A program made the translations under genes and the position numbers. A stretch of 41,585 nucleotides of DNA. Origin: Desulfovibrio sp. Its GTDB lineage: Bacteria; Desulfobacterota; Desulfovibrionia; Desulfovibrionales; Desulfovibrionaceae. The notes under the pieces are model-generated. The model saw only the letters and a list, made by a program, of their open reading frames with translations. It did not search any database and was not told the origin of the DNA. Shown piece after piece: positions 16,932 through 25,584 of this stretch. Within the stretch, counting starts at the first letter, position 1, and each line of letters begins with the position of its first letter. Location of the stretch: NCBI GenBank assembly GCA_031287575.1, contig JAITSV010000035.1:1-41585 (forward strand), given 5' to 3'.

Positions 16932-18926
16932 ATGGGACGCGTGCTGGTCATCGACGACGACATGCTCGTGCGCAACAGCCTGTCGCGCTGCATTGCCGAC
17001 ATGGGCCACCAGGTGCTGCTGGCGGGCAGCCTGGCCGAAGGGCTGGAGCACGCCGAAACCGGCGTGGACGTGGTGTACCTGGACCTGAACCTGCCCGACG
17101 GCGACGGCCAGCACGCCATCGACGCGCTGGCGGCCAGCGCCGGACGGCCCGAAATCGTGGTCATCACCGGCCTCGGCAACAATTACGGAGCGCGGGGCAC
17201 GCTGGCGCGCGGCGCGTGGGACTACATCACCAAACCCGCCTCACCCCGGCTGATCCGCGAATCGCTGGCCGCCGCGCTGGAATACCGGCGCGAACGGGCC
17301 GCCCCCGCCGCCACCCGCCCCTTCGACCCATGCGGCATCGTGGGCGACGGCCCGGCCATGCGCCGGGCGCGCCAGATGCTGGAACGCGCGGCGCGCACCG
17401 ACGCCGGGGTGCTGGTGCTGGGCGAAACGGGCGTGGGCAAGGAACTGGCGGCCAAGGCCATCCACGCCAACAGCAGGCGGGCGGACGGCCCCTTCGTGGT
17501 GGTGGATTGTTCCAACCTTACGGAAACGCTGGTCGAAAGCGTGCTGTACGGCCACGTGAAGGGAGCCTTCACCGGCGCCCATGCCGACCGGCGGGGACTG
17601 GTGGCCGAGGCCCACGGCGGCACGCTGTTCCTCGACGAGGTGGGCGAACTGCCACCCTCGCTCCAGAAGTCCTTTCTGCGGGTGTTGCAGGAACACCGCT
17701 TCCGCCCGGTGGGGGCCGGGCGCGAACAATCCAGCGACTTCCGGCTGGTGGCGGCCACCAATCGCGACCTGGCCACCATGGCCCAGGACGGTCGTTTCCG
17801 CCCCGACCTGCTGTTCCGCCTGCGCACGGTGGAAGTGCGCCTGCCCCCCCTGCGCGAACGCGGCGACGACATCCCCCTGTTGGCCGCGCATCTGGCCGGG
17901 CAGGCCTGCCACCGTTACGGCCTTGCGCCAAAGACGCTGTCGCCCCAGTTGGTGCGCGCGCTGGGCGCTTACCAGTGGCCGGGCAACGTACGCGAACTGG
18001 GCAACGTGATGGAGGCGGCGGTGATCGAGACCGGGGCCGACCCGGTGATCCACCCCAAGCATTTGCCGGGACAACTGCGCATGGCCGTGCTGGGGGGAGG
18101 AACCGGAGGCGGGCCTGGTGGCGGCATGATCGAGGATACGGGTGGAGAATGGCCGGGCGGCGATGCCATGCGCGCGTTCGATGTCGGAACCGCCCACGAT
18201 GACGGCTGGTCCGACGATGTCATTCCCGGCGCGCGGGTGTGGACGCCCCGCCGAGGCACGGAGGATGCGGGCCAGGCCTGGCCGGGGCACGACGGCATCT
18301 CCCCCATGGAGTACGGCCCGCACACACCGCAGGGGCTGCCCCATGGCCATGCGACATCCCCCGCGATGCCACCGGCGTGGGAACGGTACCCGCACCTTGA
18401 AAGCGATGGCCGTACTGCATCGGACGCACCGGGTGGACCCGGCATGCCCGACGTGCCCAATGCGCCCGATGCGCCCGATGCGCCCGATGTAGAGGACACG
18501 GGGGGCATCTTCGCGGCGGGCGATCAGCCCACGGCGGGGCAGCAGCCGGGTGGTCCGCATCCTCTTCCCACCGCGTCGGCCCCCGCCTTCCCGCAGGACA
18601 CGCCCGCGCGGCAGCGCGGCGCACGACGGCCTGTCATACATGGTGGGCATAGCGGGCGCGACGGGCTTGACGGGCGTGAAGGCCAGCCCCAGTCACGCCC
18701 CACCGCCCCCGCGCCCCGCGCGTCCCGGCAGGATGGGGCCACCTGGAACGGCATGCCCTACCACGACTACAAGGCCGTCCGCGACCGGGCCTACTTCCAG
18801 CATCTCATGGACGTGTGCGAGGGCGACGTGGTGCGGGCCAGCCAGCTTTCCGGCCTGAGCATCGCCAGCGTGTACCGGCATCTGGCGCTGGCGGGCATTG
18901 CCACGCGCACCCGCGCCAAACGCTGA
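16932..18926 (+). CDS. NtrC-family sigma-54 response regulator with a long disordered linker
   Basis: The protein has 664 aa. The receiver domain (1-120) has Asp51 in YLDLNLP, Thr79 and Lys101. The AAA+ domain has Walker A GETGVGK (164-170), GAFTGA (211-216), which contacts sigma-54, and Walker B GGTLFLDE (229-236). The AAA+ part ends near residue 386. About 215 residues of Gly/Pro/Asp/Met-rich sequence follow, including PDAP-type repeats encoded by a 9-bp repeat near 18463-18490. A Fis-like helix-turn-helix closes the protein (VVRASQLSGLSIASVYRHLALAGI). Typical NtrC proteins are about 450-480 aa, so the linker is the oddity. It probably activates the sigma-54 promoters in 14206-14624. Confidence 0.93.
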   Translation: MGRVLVIDDDMLVRNSLSRCIADMGHQVLLAGSLAEGLEHAETGVDVVYLDLNLPDGDGQHAIDALAASAGRPEIVVITGLGNNYGARGTLARGAWDYITKPASPRLIRESLAAALEYRRERAAPAATRPFDPCGIVGDGPAMRRARQMLERAARTDAGVLVLGETGVGKELAAKAIHANSRRADGPFVVVDCSNLTETLVESVLYGHVKGAFTGAHADRRGLVAEAHGGTLFLDEVGELPPSLQKSFLRVLQEHRFRPVGAGREQSSDFRLVAATNRDLATMAQDGRFRPDLLFRLRTVEVRLPPLRERGDDIPLLAAHLAGQACHRYGLAPKTLSPQLVRALGAYQWPGNVRELGNVMEAAVIETGADPVIHPKHLPGQLRMAVLGGGTGGGPGGGMIEDTGGEWPGGDAMRAFDVGTAHDDGWSDDVIPGARVWTPRRGTEDAGQAWPGHDGISPMEYGPHTPQGLPHGHATSPAMPPAWERYPHLESDGRTASDAPGGPGMPDVPNAPDAPDAPDVEDTGGIFAAGDQPTAGQQPGGPHPLPTASAPAFPQDTPARQRGARRPVIHGGHSGRDGLDGREGQPQSRPTAPAPRASRQDGATWNGMPYHDYKAVRDRAYFQHLMDVCEGDVVRASQLSGLSIASVYRHLALAGIATRTRAKR

Positions 18927-19318
18927 GGGGGTGTCACCTATCCTCCACGTGGTCGCGCCGTCCGAGCCCACTGCGATCCGTCCGGCTCACGCTGCACCCG
19001 TCCCGACTCGCTTTGCACCCAGTCCGGTCCACTCCGCACCGGCCCCTCCCCTTGTGCAGGGGGCGCCCCGGCGCTACAACCATGACGCACCGTCCGCGCG
19101 CCGGGCGCACCCGCGCCGCCCCCTGCCGATTGACACCTACGGCGATTGACACCCACGGCGCCATGGGGTAAGGGTGCCACAGGCTGGCACCCGCCGCGCG
19201 CCGTTTCCGCATTCCGGAAGGCCCGCGCCGCGCGGCACCGTCGCCACCGCCACCGCCACCGCCACACGGCGGGCCTCCCGGCCCCGCGCCGCGCCCGCAA
19301 ACCATACAGGAAGCCATC
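18927..19318. other. Intergenic region upstream of the ligase gene
   Basis: No supported gene lies in these 392 bp. It holds a two-copy 16-bp tandem repeat (CGATTGACACcTACGG, 19127-19158, one mismatch), each copy with a TTGACA -35-like hexamer. The second TTGACA (19146-19151) is followed after 17 bp by TAAGGG (19169-19174), a weak -10. Further on is a short CCACCG-type repeat (about 19240-19266). AGGAAG lies just upstream of the ligase ATG. Confidence 0.5.
19146..19174 (+). promoter_or_regulatory. Possible sigma-70 promoter for the ligase gene
   Basis: TTGACA and TAAGGG are separated by 17 bp. The -35 is perfect and the -10 is poor. It is supported mainly by the duplicated TTGACA context and its position about 145 bp upstream of the ligase start. 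Confidence 0.3.
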
Positions 19319-20548
19319 ATGTCCAACGGCAAAATCCGCGTCGCGGTCTTTTTCGGCGGGCGTTCGCCCGAGCATGACGTCAGCATCGTCACCGGCTTGC
19401 AGGTCATCCAGGCGCTGGACGCCGCGCGGTACGAACCCGTGCCCGTCTACGTGGACCGTTGCGGCGTCTGGCGCACCGGCGAAAAGCTGCTGGACCGCGC
19501 CACCTACATCCCCGCCCGCGACGCCGACGGCCTGCCCGCCGTCTCGCTGGAGATCGCCCCCGGCAAGGGCGGCATGCTGGTGGAGCAGACTTCCAAACTG
19601 TTCGGCAAGCCCAGGCGCATCCCCTTCGACGTGGCCATTCCCGCCTTCCACGGCCCCTACGGCGAAGACGGCGACATGCAGGGCCTGTTCGAGGCCGTGG
19701 GCATTCCCTACACCGGCATGCGCGTGCTGGCCTCCGCCATCTTCATGGACAAGGCGGCCACCAAGCAGGCCCTGGCCGGTAGCGGCATTCCCATGCTGCC
19801 CTGCGCGGTGCTGCGCAAGCCCGTGGGCGGCCTGCTGCCCCCGCGCGCCGACATCGAGGCCGCGCTGGCGGGCATCACCCTGCCCGGCTGCCTGAAGCCC
19901 GCGCACCTTGGCAGCAGCATCGGCGTGGCCAAGGTGGATTCCATCGAGGAAATAGAGGCGGTGCTGCCCGGCCTGTTCGGGAACGACACCGTGGCCATCG
20001 TGGAGCCGTATCTGGACGGCTGCGTGGAATACAACATTTCGGTGCGGCGCGACGGCGAGGGCCACGCCACCTCGGCCATCGAGCGGCCCAAGCGGGACAG
20101 CGAACTGCTGGACTTTCGCCAGAAGTATCTTTCGTCGGGCGGGAAAACCGGCGGCAAGACCGGCGGGACGGGCGGCGGCGCCAAGAGCGCGGGCGATTCC
20201 GGCAGCGCGGGCATGCTTTCGCTGACGCGAGAGATCAACCCCGACCTGCCCGAAAGCCTGGAAGGCCGCATCCGCGACTTTGCCGTGCGCACCTACGCGG
20301 CCTTTGGCGGCACCGGCGCGCCGCGCATGGACTTCATGTACGACGCCACCCGCGACGAGGTGTGGCTGAACGAGGTGAACCCCATCCCCGGTTCGTTCGC
20401 CTTCTTCCTGTGGGAAGCGGCGGAAACCCCGGTGCGCTTCACCCGGCTGCTCTCGCTGATGATCGACGAGGCGCGGGCCATGGCCCGGCACACCGCCTGC
20501 CCGGATGATCCGACCCCGGAGGCCGCCCGGCTGTTCCCCCGCCGCTAG
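19319..20548 (+). CDS. ddl: D-alanine--D-alanine ligase family ATP-grasp enzyme
   Basis: The protein has 409 aa, with AGGAAG before the ATG. The N-terminus has FFGGRSPEHDVSIVTGLQV, the classic Ddl GGxSxEHxVS motif, then AIPAFHGPYGEDGDMQGLFE, CLKPAHLGSSIGVAKV (ATP and Mg binding) and NEVNPIPGSFAFFLWE. Ddl joins two D-alanines with ATP in the cytoplasm for peptidoglycan. The lid loop after FRQKYLSS carries a ~25-residue Gly/Lys/Thr/Ser-rich insert, and the C-terminus is longer than the usual ~310-360 aa. It lies near a MurF-like gene, the next enzyme to use D-Ala-D-Ala, but outside a full cell-wall cluster. It may be an accessory ligase with an altered substrate. The family call is firm and the exact substrate is less so. 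Confidence 0.88.
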   Translation: MSNGKIRVAVFFGGRSPEHDVSIVTGLQVIQALDAARYEPVPVYVDRCGVWRTGEKLLDRATYIPARDADGLPAVSLEIAPGKGGMLVEQTSKLFGKPRRIPFDVAIPAFHGPYGEDGDMQGLFEAVGIPYTGMRVLASAIFMDKAATKQALAGSGIPMLPCAVLRKPVGGLLPPRADIEAALAGITLPGCLKPAHLGSSIGVAKVDSIEEIEAVLPGLFGNDTVAIVEPYLDGCVEYNISVRRDGEGHATSAIERPKRDSELLDFRQKYLSSGGKTGGKTGGTGGGAKSAGDSGSAGMLSLTREINPDLPESLEGRIRDFAVRTYAAFGGTGAPRMDFMYDATRDEVWLNEVNPIPGSFAFFLWEAAETPVRFTRLLSLMIDEARAMARHTACPDDPTPEAARLFPRR

Positions 20549-20899
20549 CCAGAGCATTCGGCGGGTGAGCGTCACGGGCGTTTCCGTCCGGACAGCCCCG
20601 CGACCTCGCCCGCCATGCCGTCATTCCACGACCAAAGGTCCGCCCGTACCCAACTGAGAGCGGGCCTTTCGGTTCTGGTGCCTCCCGCTCCATGCCCCGA
20701 CATCGGAGGATGCCCCACCTTGCATGCCGCGTGCCGCTGGCTCGCCGAAGAATGGAATCCGGGATTCCGCCCCACGGTCGCGCCGGTTCTCCCCCCTTGC
20801 GGGCGTGAGTAGCCGCCATCAAGAATTGTTTTCTTTTCTTGAAGGCCCGTATCGCATAGGCTGGTGCTCTAATGGGACATTAAACACGACGGACAAAGC
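20549..20899. other. Intergenic region before the AT-rich membrane protein gene
   Basis: No supported gene lies in these 351 bp; open frames here read as chance frames in GC-rich sequence. A weak hairpin (GCCCG/CGGGC, about 20642-20669, followed by CTTTC) could terminate the ligase transcript. From 20818 the sequence becomes AT-rich and contains the inverted repeat TCAAGAA-N10-TTCTTGA (20819-20842), whose first 14 bases (TCAAGAATTGTTTT) also occur in the 14397-14425 region. No convincing -35/-10 pair was found. Confidence 0.45.
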
Positions 20900-21403
20900 A
20901 TGACGAAGACAGCATCCATCTCCCTGCGATTCAAGCGAATCCTGAAAATTTTCCACATTTTTTCCGCTGGACTGTGGATTGGCGGAACGGCATCGCTAAC
21001 CCTGCTGATATGCCTGTACCACCCGCAGACCCCTGAAGAACTTCACGCGAAAAGCAATCTTCTCATGCTTATCGACTATTATATAATTGCACCCGGCGCA
21101 TTAGGCTGTTCAATGACAGGCCTTGTATACGGGTTTAAAACAAAATACGGGTTTTTTCGCTTCAAATGGATTACCGCGAAATGGATCATAAACATTTTAT
21201 TCATTGTTTTTGGAGCGCTTATAGTTGTGCCATGGCTTGAATATTCCATCACGACCAGCACATCCATACAAACAGTAGCGGACGAAAGCGCAAAAGTCAT
21301 ATTTACGCACATCTCCATAAATATCATTCAGTGGGCTGTAATATTGTTCATGCTGTATCTTTCGGTGTTCAAACCGTGGTCGACATCGGACATGCGCGAA
21401 TAG
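20900..21403 (+). CDS. Small integral membrane protein, about four helices
   Basis: The protein has 167 aa. Predicted helices lie around IFHIFSAGLWIGGTASLTLL, YYIIAPGALGCSMTGLVYG, WIINILFIVFGALIVVPWL and ISINIIQWAVILFMLYLSV. The first helix carries FHxxxAGLWIGG, a pattern seen in DUF2269/CopD-like membrane proteins where such a histidine may bind haem. That assignment is tentative. Codon use is clearly AT-rich (TATTATATAATT, AAAACAAAATACGG) against very GC-rich neighbours, which suggests recent acquisition. The ribosome site is weak (GGACAAAGC before ATG). It interrupts the ligase and hydrolase/MurF-like genes on the same strand. Confidence 0.8.
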   Translation: MTKTASISLRFKRILKIFHIFSAGLWIGGTASLTLLICLYHPQTPEELHAKSNLLMLIDYYIIAPGALGCSMTGLVYGFKTKYGFFRFKWITAKWIINILFIVFGALIVVPWLEYSITTSTSIQTVADESAKVIFTHISINIIQWAVILFMLYLSVFKPWSTSDMRE

Positions 21404-21651
21404 ACCGCCGTACGGAGCATGACGAAATCACGCCGCACGCCAGGCTGACGCATGATCCGGACGCATGCCTTCCGAAACGTCCACCCGGTCCCCGTCCGCT
21501 CCCCAATGGCCGCCCCTTGCCCCTTCGCGCGCCCCCGGTGTACACCACGGGGCGCGCCATGCCGTTGGCCCCGCCCTTATCATCGCCACCCGCGTGCCTT
21601 TACGCACGGGGGCAATGGCCGCCGCGCCGAACACACCATCTTGAGGCCAGC

Positions 21652-22494
21652 ATGGATTCCGCCCAGTTCACCGCCACGCCCGCAGCAGCAGACCCGGCAG
21701 GCCCCCACATGCATGTGGTGCACCTGCCGAACGCCGCGCCCGTCCGCCGGAAGCCGGGAAGCACCGGCGTCCCCCAAATCGTCCCACAAATCATCTGGGC
21801 GCACGGCTGGATGCACACCCACGCCAACCTGCTGCCGCTGGCCAACACCTGCACCCACGGGCGCGACAACTACCTGCTGGACATGCCCGGCTTTGGCCGC
21901 TCCGGCATGCCGCCCGCCACCTGGGGCACACAGGACTACGCCGACCACGCCGCCGCGTGGCTGCGCACCCTGCCGCGCGGCAGGCGGATCTGGGTGGGGC
22001 ATTCCTTCGGCTGCCGGGTGGGCCTGCAACTGGCGGCCCGCCACCCGGACCTGCTGGACGGGCTGTTCCTGATGGCCGCCGCCGGGCTGCCCCGCCGCCG
22101 CACGCCCATGGAAAGATTCACGCGCGGGTGCCGCATCGCCGCGTTCAAGACACTGAAGCACCTCAACTGGCTGGGCTTTGGCGCGGAGCGGGTGCGCCGC
22201 TTCTTCGGCAGCGCGGACTACGCCAACGCAGGCGCCCTGCGGCCCGTGTTCGTCAGCGTGGTCAACGAAAACCTGTCCGACGTGGCCGCCCGCGTGGCCT
22301 GCCCCGTGCACCTGCTGTACGGCGAAAACGACACGGAAACCCCGCCCTCCATGGGGCAGGACTTTGCCCGGCTGCTGGCGCACGCGCACCTGCAGGTGCT
22401 GCCGCGCTTCGGGCATCTGGATATTCTGACGGCGGGCGGCCATCAGGCCGTGTATGCCCTGGACACCTTCTGCGAGGAAATCTTCGGTGGCTAG
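21652..22494 (+). CDS. Alpha/beta hydrolase
   Basis: The protein has 280 aa from the ATG at 21652, with GAGG five bases upstream. Longer in-frame versions starting up to 21331 have no ribosome site and read as non-coding. The fold signatures are an oxyanion stretch IIWAHGWMHTHAN, nucleophile elbow GHSFG with Ser118, acid Asp227 in GENDTETPP, and His255 in RFGHLDIL, so the triad is complete. There is no signal peptide. Its stop lies 8 nt inside the next gene, which encodes a membrane-anchored MurF-like ligase, so the two are translationally coupled. The pairing suggests it acts on a substrate or product of that ligase, for example releasing or editing a peptidyl or amide bond. The substrate cannot be deduced. 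Confidence 0.88.
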   Translation: MDSAQFTATPAAADPAGPHMHVVHLPNAAPVRRKPGSTGVPQIVPQIIWAHGWMHTHANLLPLANTCTHGRDNYLLDMPGFGRSGMPPATWGTQDYADHAAAWLRTLPRGRRIWVGHSFGCRVGLQLAARHPDLLDGLFLMAAAGLPRRRTPMERFTRGCRIAAFKTLKHLNWLGFGAERVRRFFGSADYANAGALRPVFVSVVNENLSDVAARVACPVHLLYGENDTETPPSMGQDFARLLAHAHLQVLPRFGHLDILTAGGHQAVYALDTFCEEIFGG

Positions 22495-24166
22495 CTCTCT
22501 GTTTCTGGGCGCGGCGTTTCTTGCGTTCGCCGTGCGGCGCGGCCTGACCTGGCTGCACATCTTCCAGCAGGAAGAATACGACGGCCCGCGTTTTTTCCGC
22601 TGGATGGCCGCCGCCCGCGCCTTCGACAAGCGCGCCACCCTGCCCCTGCTGGCCTGCTGGGGCGCGGCGCTGGCCGCGCCGGATTTCGCAACGCACGCCA
22701 AATGGGCGGCGGGCCTTGTGCTGCTGGCCGTGGCCGCCGTGGAAGACAACCCCCTGAAGGCCGCCAAGAAAAAGCTGGTGCTGACCGCACGGGTCAAGCG
22801 CATCCTGTCCGTGGCGCTGGGGCTGACGGCGGTGTACGCCGTGGCACTGGCCCTGTGCCCCGCCGCGCCCGCGGCCCTGCTGCCGTTCTGGATTCTGGGA
22901 GTGCAGGCGCTGCCGCTGGCGCTGGTTGTGGCCAACGCATCGCTGGCCCCGGTGGAGGCGCGCATCCAGCAAGGCTTCTGGAACGAGGCGCACGACAAGC
23001 TGCTGCGCCTTGCGCCTACAGTGATCGCGGTCACCGGTTCGTACGGCAAAACCAGCGTGAAGCACATCCTGGCCCACGTGCTGGGCTGCTACCACCCCAC
23101 GCTGATGACGCCGGGCAGCATCAACACGCCCATGGGCATTTCGCGGATCATCCGGGAAAAGCTGACCGACGCGCACCGCTTCTTCATCGCGGAAATGGGC
23201 GCGTACGGCATCGGTTCCATCGAGCGGCTGTGCAGGCTGGCCCCGCCCGATTTCGCCATCATCACCAACGTGGGTCCGGCGCACTACGAACGCTTCAAGG
23301 ACCTGGCCACCGTGGTGCGGGCCAAGTTCGAACTGGCGCACGCCACCGTGGCCCGTGGGGGCCGGGTGGTGCTGCCATCCGCCCTGCTGGGTTACGACCA
23401 TGCGCGCGACTTTGCCGCCGCCAATGCGGGCGCGGTGCTGCTGTGCGCGGGTGCGGAGGGCGACGCGGGACCCGGTGCGGCGGATGCGACAGGTGCGACA
23501 GGTGCAACGGGCGCGGCAGGTGCGGCGGGCATGACAAAACCGTCCGTGCGCGTGCTGGAGGCCGGGCAGGACCTTTCCGGCATCCACGCCCGCCTGCTGT
23601 ACCAGGGGCAGGAATACGAGGTGCGCGCGCCCATCCACGGCATGCACCACGTGGACAACGTGGCCCTGGCCTTTGCCGCCGCCTGCGGGGTGGGCGTGGA
23701 GCCACAGCGGGTGGTCAGCGCCCTGCGCAGCCTGCCGCAGATCGCCCACCGGCTGGAGGTGAAGCCCCAGCCCGACGGATCCGTACTCATCGACGACGCC
23801 TACAATTCCAACCCCTCCGGCTTCGCCTCCGCCCTCGACCTGCTGGACCTGTACCGCACGTCCGGGCGGCGCGGCGTGCTGGTGACCCCCGGCATGGTGG
23901 AACTGGGCACCCTGCACGACAGCGCCCACGCCGAACTCGGCGCGCGCGCCGCCGCGTGCGCCGACGTGCTGCTGGCCGTGGCCCCGGCCCGCATCCCCAC
24001 CCTGGTGGAGGCCTTCCGCGCCGCCGCCGGGCCGGACCAACTGGTGGTGGAATGCGCGGACTTCGCCTCTGCCCGCGCCTGGCTGGCCGCCAACATCGGC
24101 CCCGGCGACGCCGTGCTGCTGGAAAACGACCTGCCCGACCTGTACGAGAAAAAAGTGCGGGTGTAG
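22487..24166 (+). CDS. Membrane-anchored MurF-like Mur ligase
   Basis: The protein has 559 aa from the GTG at 22487, with GAGGAAA six bases upstream, overlapping the hydrolase stop by 8 nt. The first ~165 residues contain about four hydrophobic helices (SSLFLGAAFLAFAV; LPLLACWGAALAA; WAAGLVLLAVAAV; LSVALGLTAVYAVALAL), which normal MurF lacks. The ligase part follows: P-loop VTGSYGKTSVKHIL with Lys188, GSINTPMGISRII, EMGAYGIGSIERL, TNVGPAHYERF, HHVDNVALAFAAA, and DDAYNSNPSG as in MurF. A short Gly/Ala/Thr repeat encoded by a 9-bp repeat interrupts the central domain. MurF adds D-Ala-D-Ala to the UDP-MurNAc tripeptide; a membrane-bound form may use a lipid-linked or different acceptor. Confidence 0.87.
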   Translation: MASSLFLGAAFLAFAVRRGLTWLHIFQQEEYDGPRFFRWMAAARAFDKRATLPLLACWGAALAAPDFATHAKWAAGLVLLAVAAVEDNPLKAAKKKLVLTARVKRILSVALGLTAVYAVALALCPAAPAALLPFWILGVQALPLALVVANASLAPVEARIQQGFWNEAHDKLLRLAPTVIAVTGSYGKTSVKHILAHVLGCYHPTLMTPGSINTPMGISRIIREKLTDAHRFFIAEMGAYGIGSIERLCRLAPPDFAIITNVGPAHYERFKDLATVVRAKFELAHATVARGGRVVLPSALLGYDHARDFAAANAGAVLLCAGAEGDAGPGAADATGATGATGAAGAAGMTKPSVRVLEAGQDLSGIHARLLYQGQEYEVRAPIHGMHHVDNVALAFAAACGVGVEPQRVVSALRSLPQIAHRLEVKPQPDGSVLIDDAYNSNPSGFASALDLLDLYRTSGRRGVLVTPGMVELGTLHDSAHAELGARAAACADVLLAVAPARIPTLVEAFRAAAGPDQLVVECADFASARAWLAANIGPGDAVLLENDLPDLYEKKVRV

Positions 24167-24209
24167 GGGCGCATTCCGGTCACCGCGCATTTCCCGTCAT
24201 CCCGCCCTC

Positions 24210-24238
24210 TTGACGGAACAGTTCCGGTGCGCTCTACT
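24210..24238 (+). promoter_or_regulatory. Sigma-70-type promoter with palindromic operator, upstream of GGDEF gene
   Basis: TTGACG (24210-24215) and TCTACT (24233-24238) are separated by 17 bp. A perfect 13-bp palindrome, CGGAAC-A-GTTCCG (24214-24226), overlaps the -35 and spacer, where a repressor would block polymerase. The predicted leader to the GGDEF ATG is about 127 nt. No regulator is assigned. Confidence 0.45.
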
Positions 24239-24371
24239 GTCGCGGACACGGTGACGGAGACGATACGACAGCGACACGGGTCCGTTTCCGCAAACGTGCT
24301 CCGGCATACCATGTCCGCGATATGCAACTGCAACAGCATGTGGCCTCGTACACACAGCAGACACACTTCCC

Positions 24372-25523
24372 ATGACGTATCTGTCCACGATCCACGTCGA
24401 TATTCTCATGTGTCTCGCGTTGCTGCCCGCCACCGGAGTGGCGGTCCTGAAGCTGGACAAGAGCATTCCCGCCCACCGGCTTCTCGTTGCCGTCATGGCG
24501 TGTGTCTTCATCCTGCTGGTGCTTGAAGCATGCAGCGTGGCGCTGGATACCAACTTCAACGCCACGGTCCACGACGACGCGCGGCTTGTCCCCTTCGGCA
24601 AGCTGGTGAACAGCATCGGCTTTCTGCTGGTGCCCGTGCCCGCCTTCCTGACGTGGATATTCCTGCACCATTGGACCGGCGTGCGCCTTTCCGCATCGTC
24701 CGTCCTGCCCTGGGCGTTTCCCCTGGCGTGCAACGCGGTACTGGCCATGCTCAGCTACAACGCGGGGCTGCTGTTCTCCATCGCGCCCGACAACACCTAT
24801 TCGCGCGGGCCGTGGTTCGTCGTATCCCCCGCCATGTTCTACGCCTATCAAGCCCTGGCGCTGAGCGTTCTGATCCGCCAGCGCAACAGGCTGAGGGCGG
24901 AAGAAACGGGCCTGTTCACCCTGGCGCTGCTCCTGCCCGCCGCAACGGCAGCCATTCAGCTGCACTACTTCACCTTTCTGACCATGTGGAGCAGTTGGGC
25001 CATTGCCTGCGTCATCCTGCTGGTGGCCGTCTTCATCCATTCGTCCGAGCGCGACGAACTGACCAAACTGGCCAACAGGACAGCGTACCGCAACGCCATC
25101 GCAAAGGCCCGGCGCATGCGCGAACTGAAGATGTGCGTGGCCCTGCTGGACATGGACGGCCTGAAAGCCATCAACGACAGGCACGGGCATGCGGCCGGAG
25201 ACCTGGCCCTGCTGACGCTGGCGGAAGGGCTGCGCGAGACCTTTGGCGAAGGGTTCAGCGTGATGCGCTTTGGCGGCGACGAATTCGCGGTGGTCCAGTT
25301 CGACAACGACCCCACCGCGCTCTACGAACGGCTCTGCACCCTTGAAAACACCCTGGCGGCGCAGGATGCTGCCTCCGGCAGGCCGTACCGCGTGGCCTTC
25401 AGCTACGGGCTGGCCTGCTCGCGCGACGGCGAAAGCGTTGACGCCCTGCTGCAGCGGTGCGACACGCTGATGTACGACCGCAAGCGGCAGAAGCACCTCA
25501 AGGCAGACGCGACCGCCCCCTGA
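24372..25523 (+). CDS. Membrane-bound GGDEF diguanylate cyclase
   Basis: The protein has 383 aa. The N-terminal ~225 residues form about seven membrane helices (ILMCLALLPATGVAVL; LLVAVMACVFILLVLEA; IGFLLVPVPAFLTWIF and others) with no recognisable periplasmic sensor. The GGDEF domain begins at RDELTKLANRTAYRNAI, contains LLDMDGLKAINDRHGHAAGDL and the catalytic RFGGDEFAVV, so it should make c-di-GMP from GTP at the membrane. The inhibitory I-site RxxD expected just before GGDEF is absent (FGEGFSVMRFGGDEF), so product inhibition may be missing. No clear ribosome site precedes the ATG. It converges on the response regulator gene. Confidence 0.9.
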   Translation: MTYLSTIHVDILMCLALLPATGVAVLKLDKSIPAHRLLVAVMACVFILLVLEACSVALDTNFNATVHDDARLVPFGKLVNSIGFLLVPVPAFLTWIFLHHWTGVRLSASSVLPWAFPLACNAVLAMLSYNAGLLFSIAPDNTYSRGPWFVVSPAMFYAYQALALSVLIRQRNRLRAEETGLFTLALLLPAATAAIQLHYFTFLTMWSSWAIACVILLVAVFIHSSERDELTKLANRTAYRNAIAKARRMRELKMCVALLDMDGLKAINDRHGHAAGDLALLTLAEGLRETFGEGFSVMRFGGDEFAVVQFDNDPTALYERLCTLENTLAAQDAASGRPYRVAFSYGLACSRDGESVDALLQRCDTLMYDRKRQKHLKADATAP

Positions 25524-25584
25524 GCATCGCCCGACCGTCACCTGCCCGCCGCCGGTACAGCCCCGCCCCTCCTTCCCGCCGCCC

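Noticed and set aside
20439-20822. Small minus-strand frame in the gap after the ddl-like gene
   Set aside because: It overlaps the 3' end of the ligase, has no motif, and looks like a chance open frame in GC-rich DNA.
21331-21651. N-terminal extension of the alpha/beta hydrolase
   Set aside because: It has no ribosome site, overlaps the end of the membrane protein gene, and its translation is Pro/Arg/Ala low complexity. The ATG at 21652 has GAGG at proper spacing.
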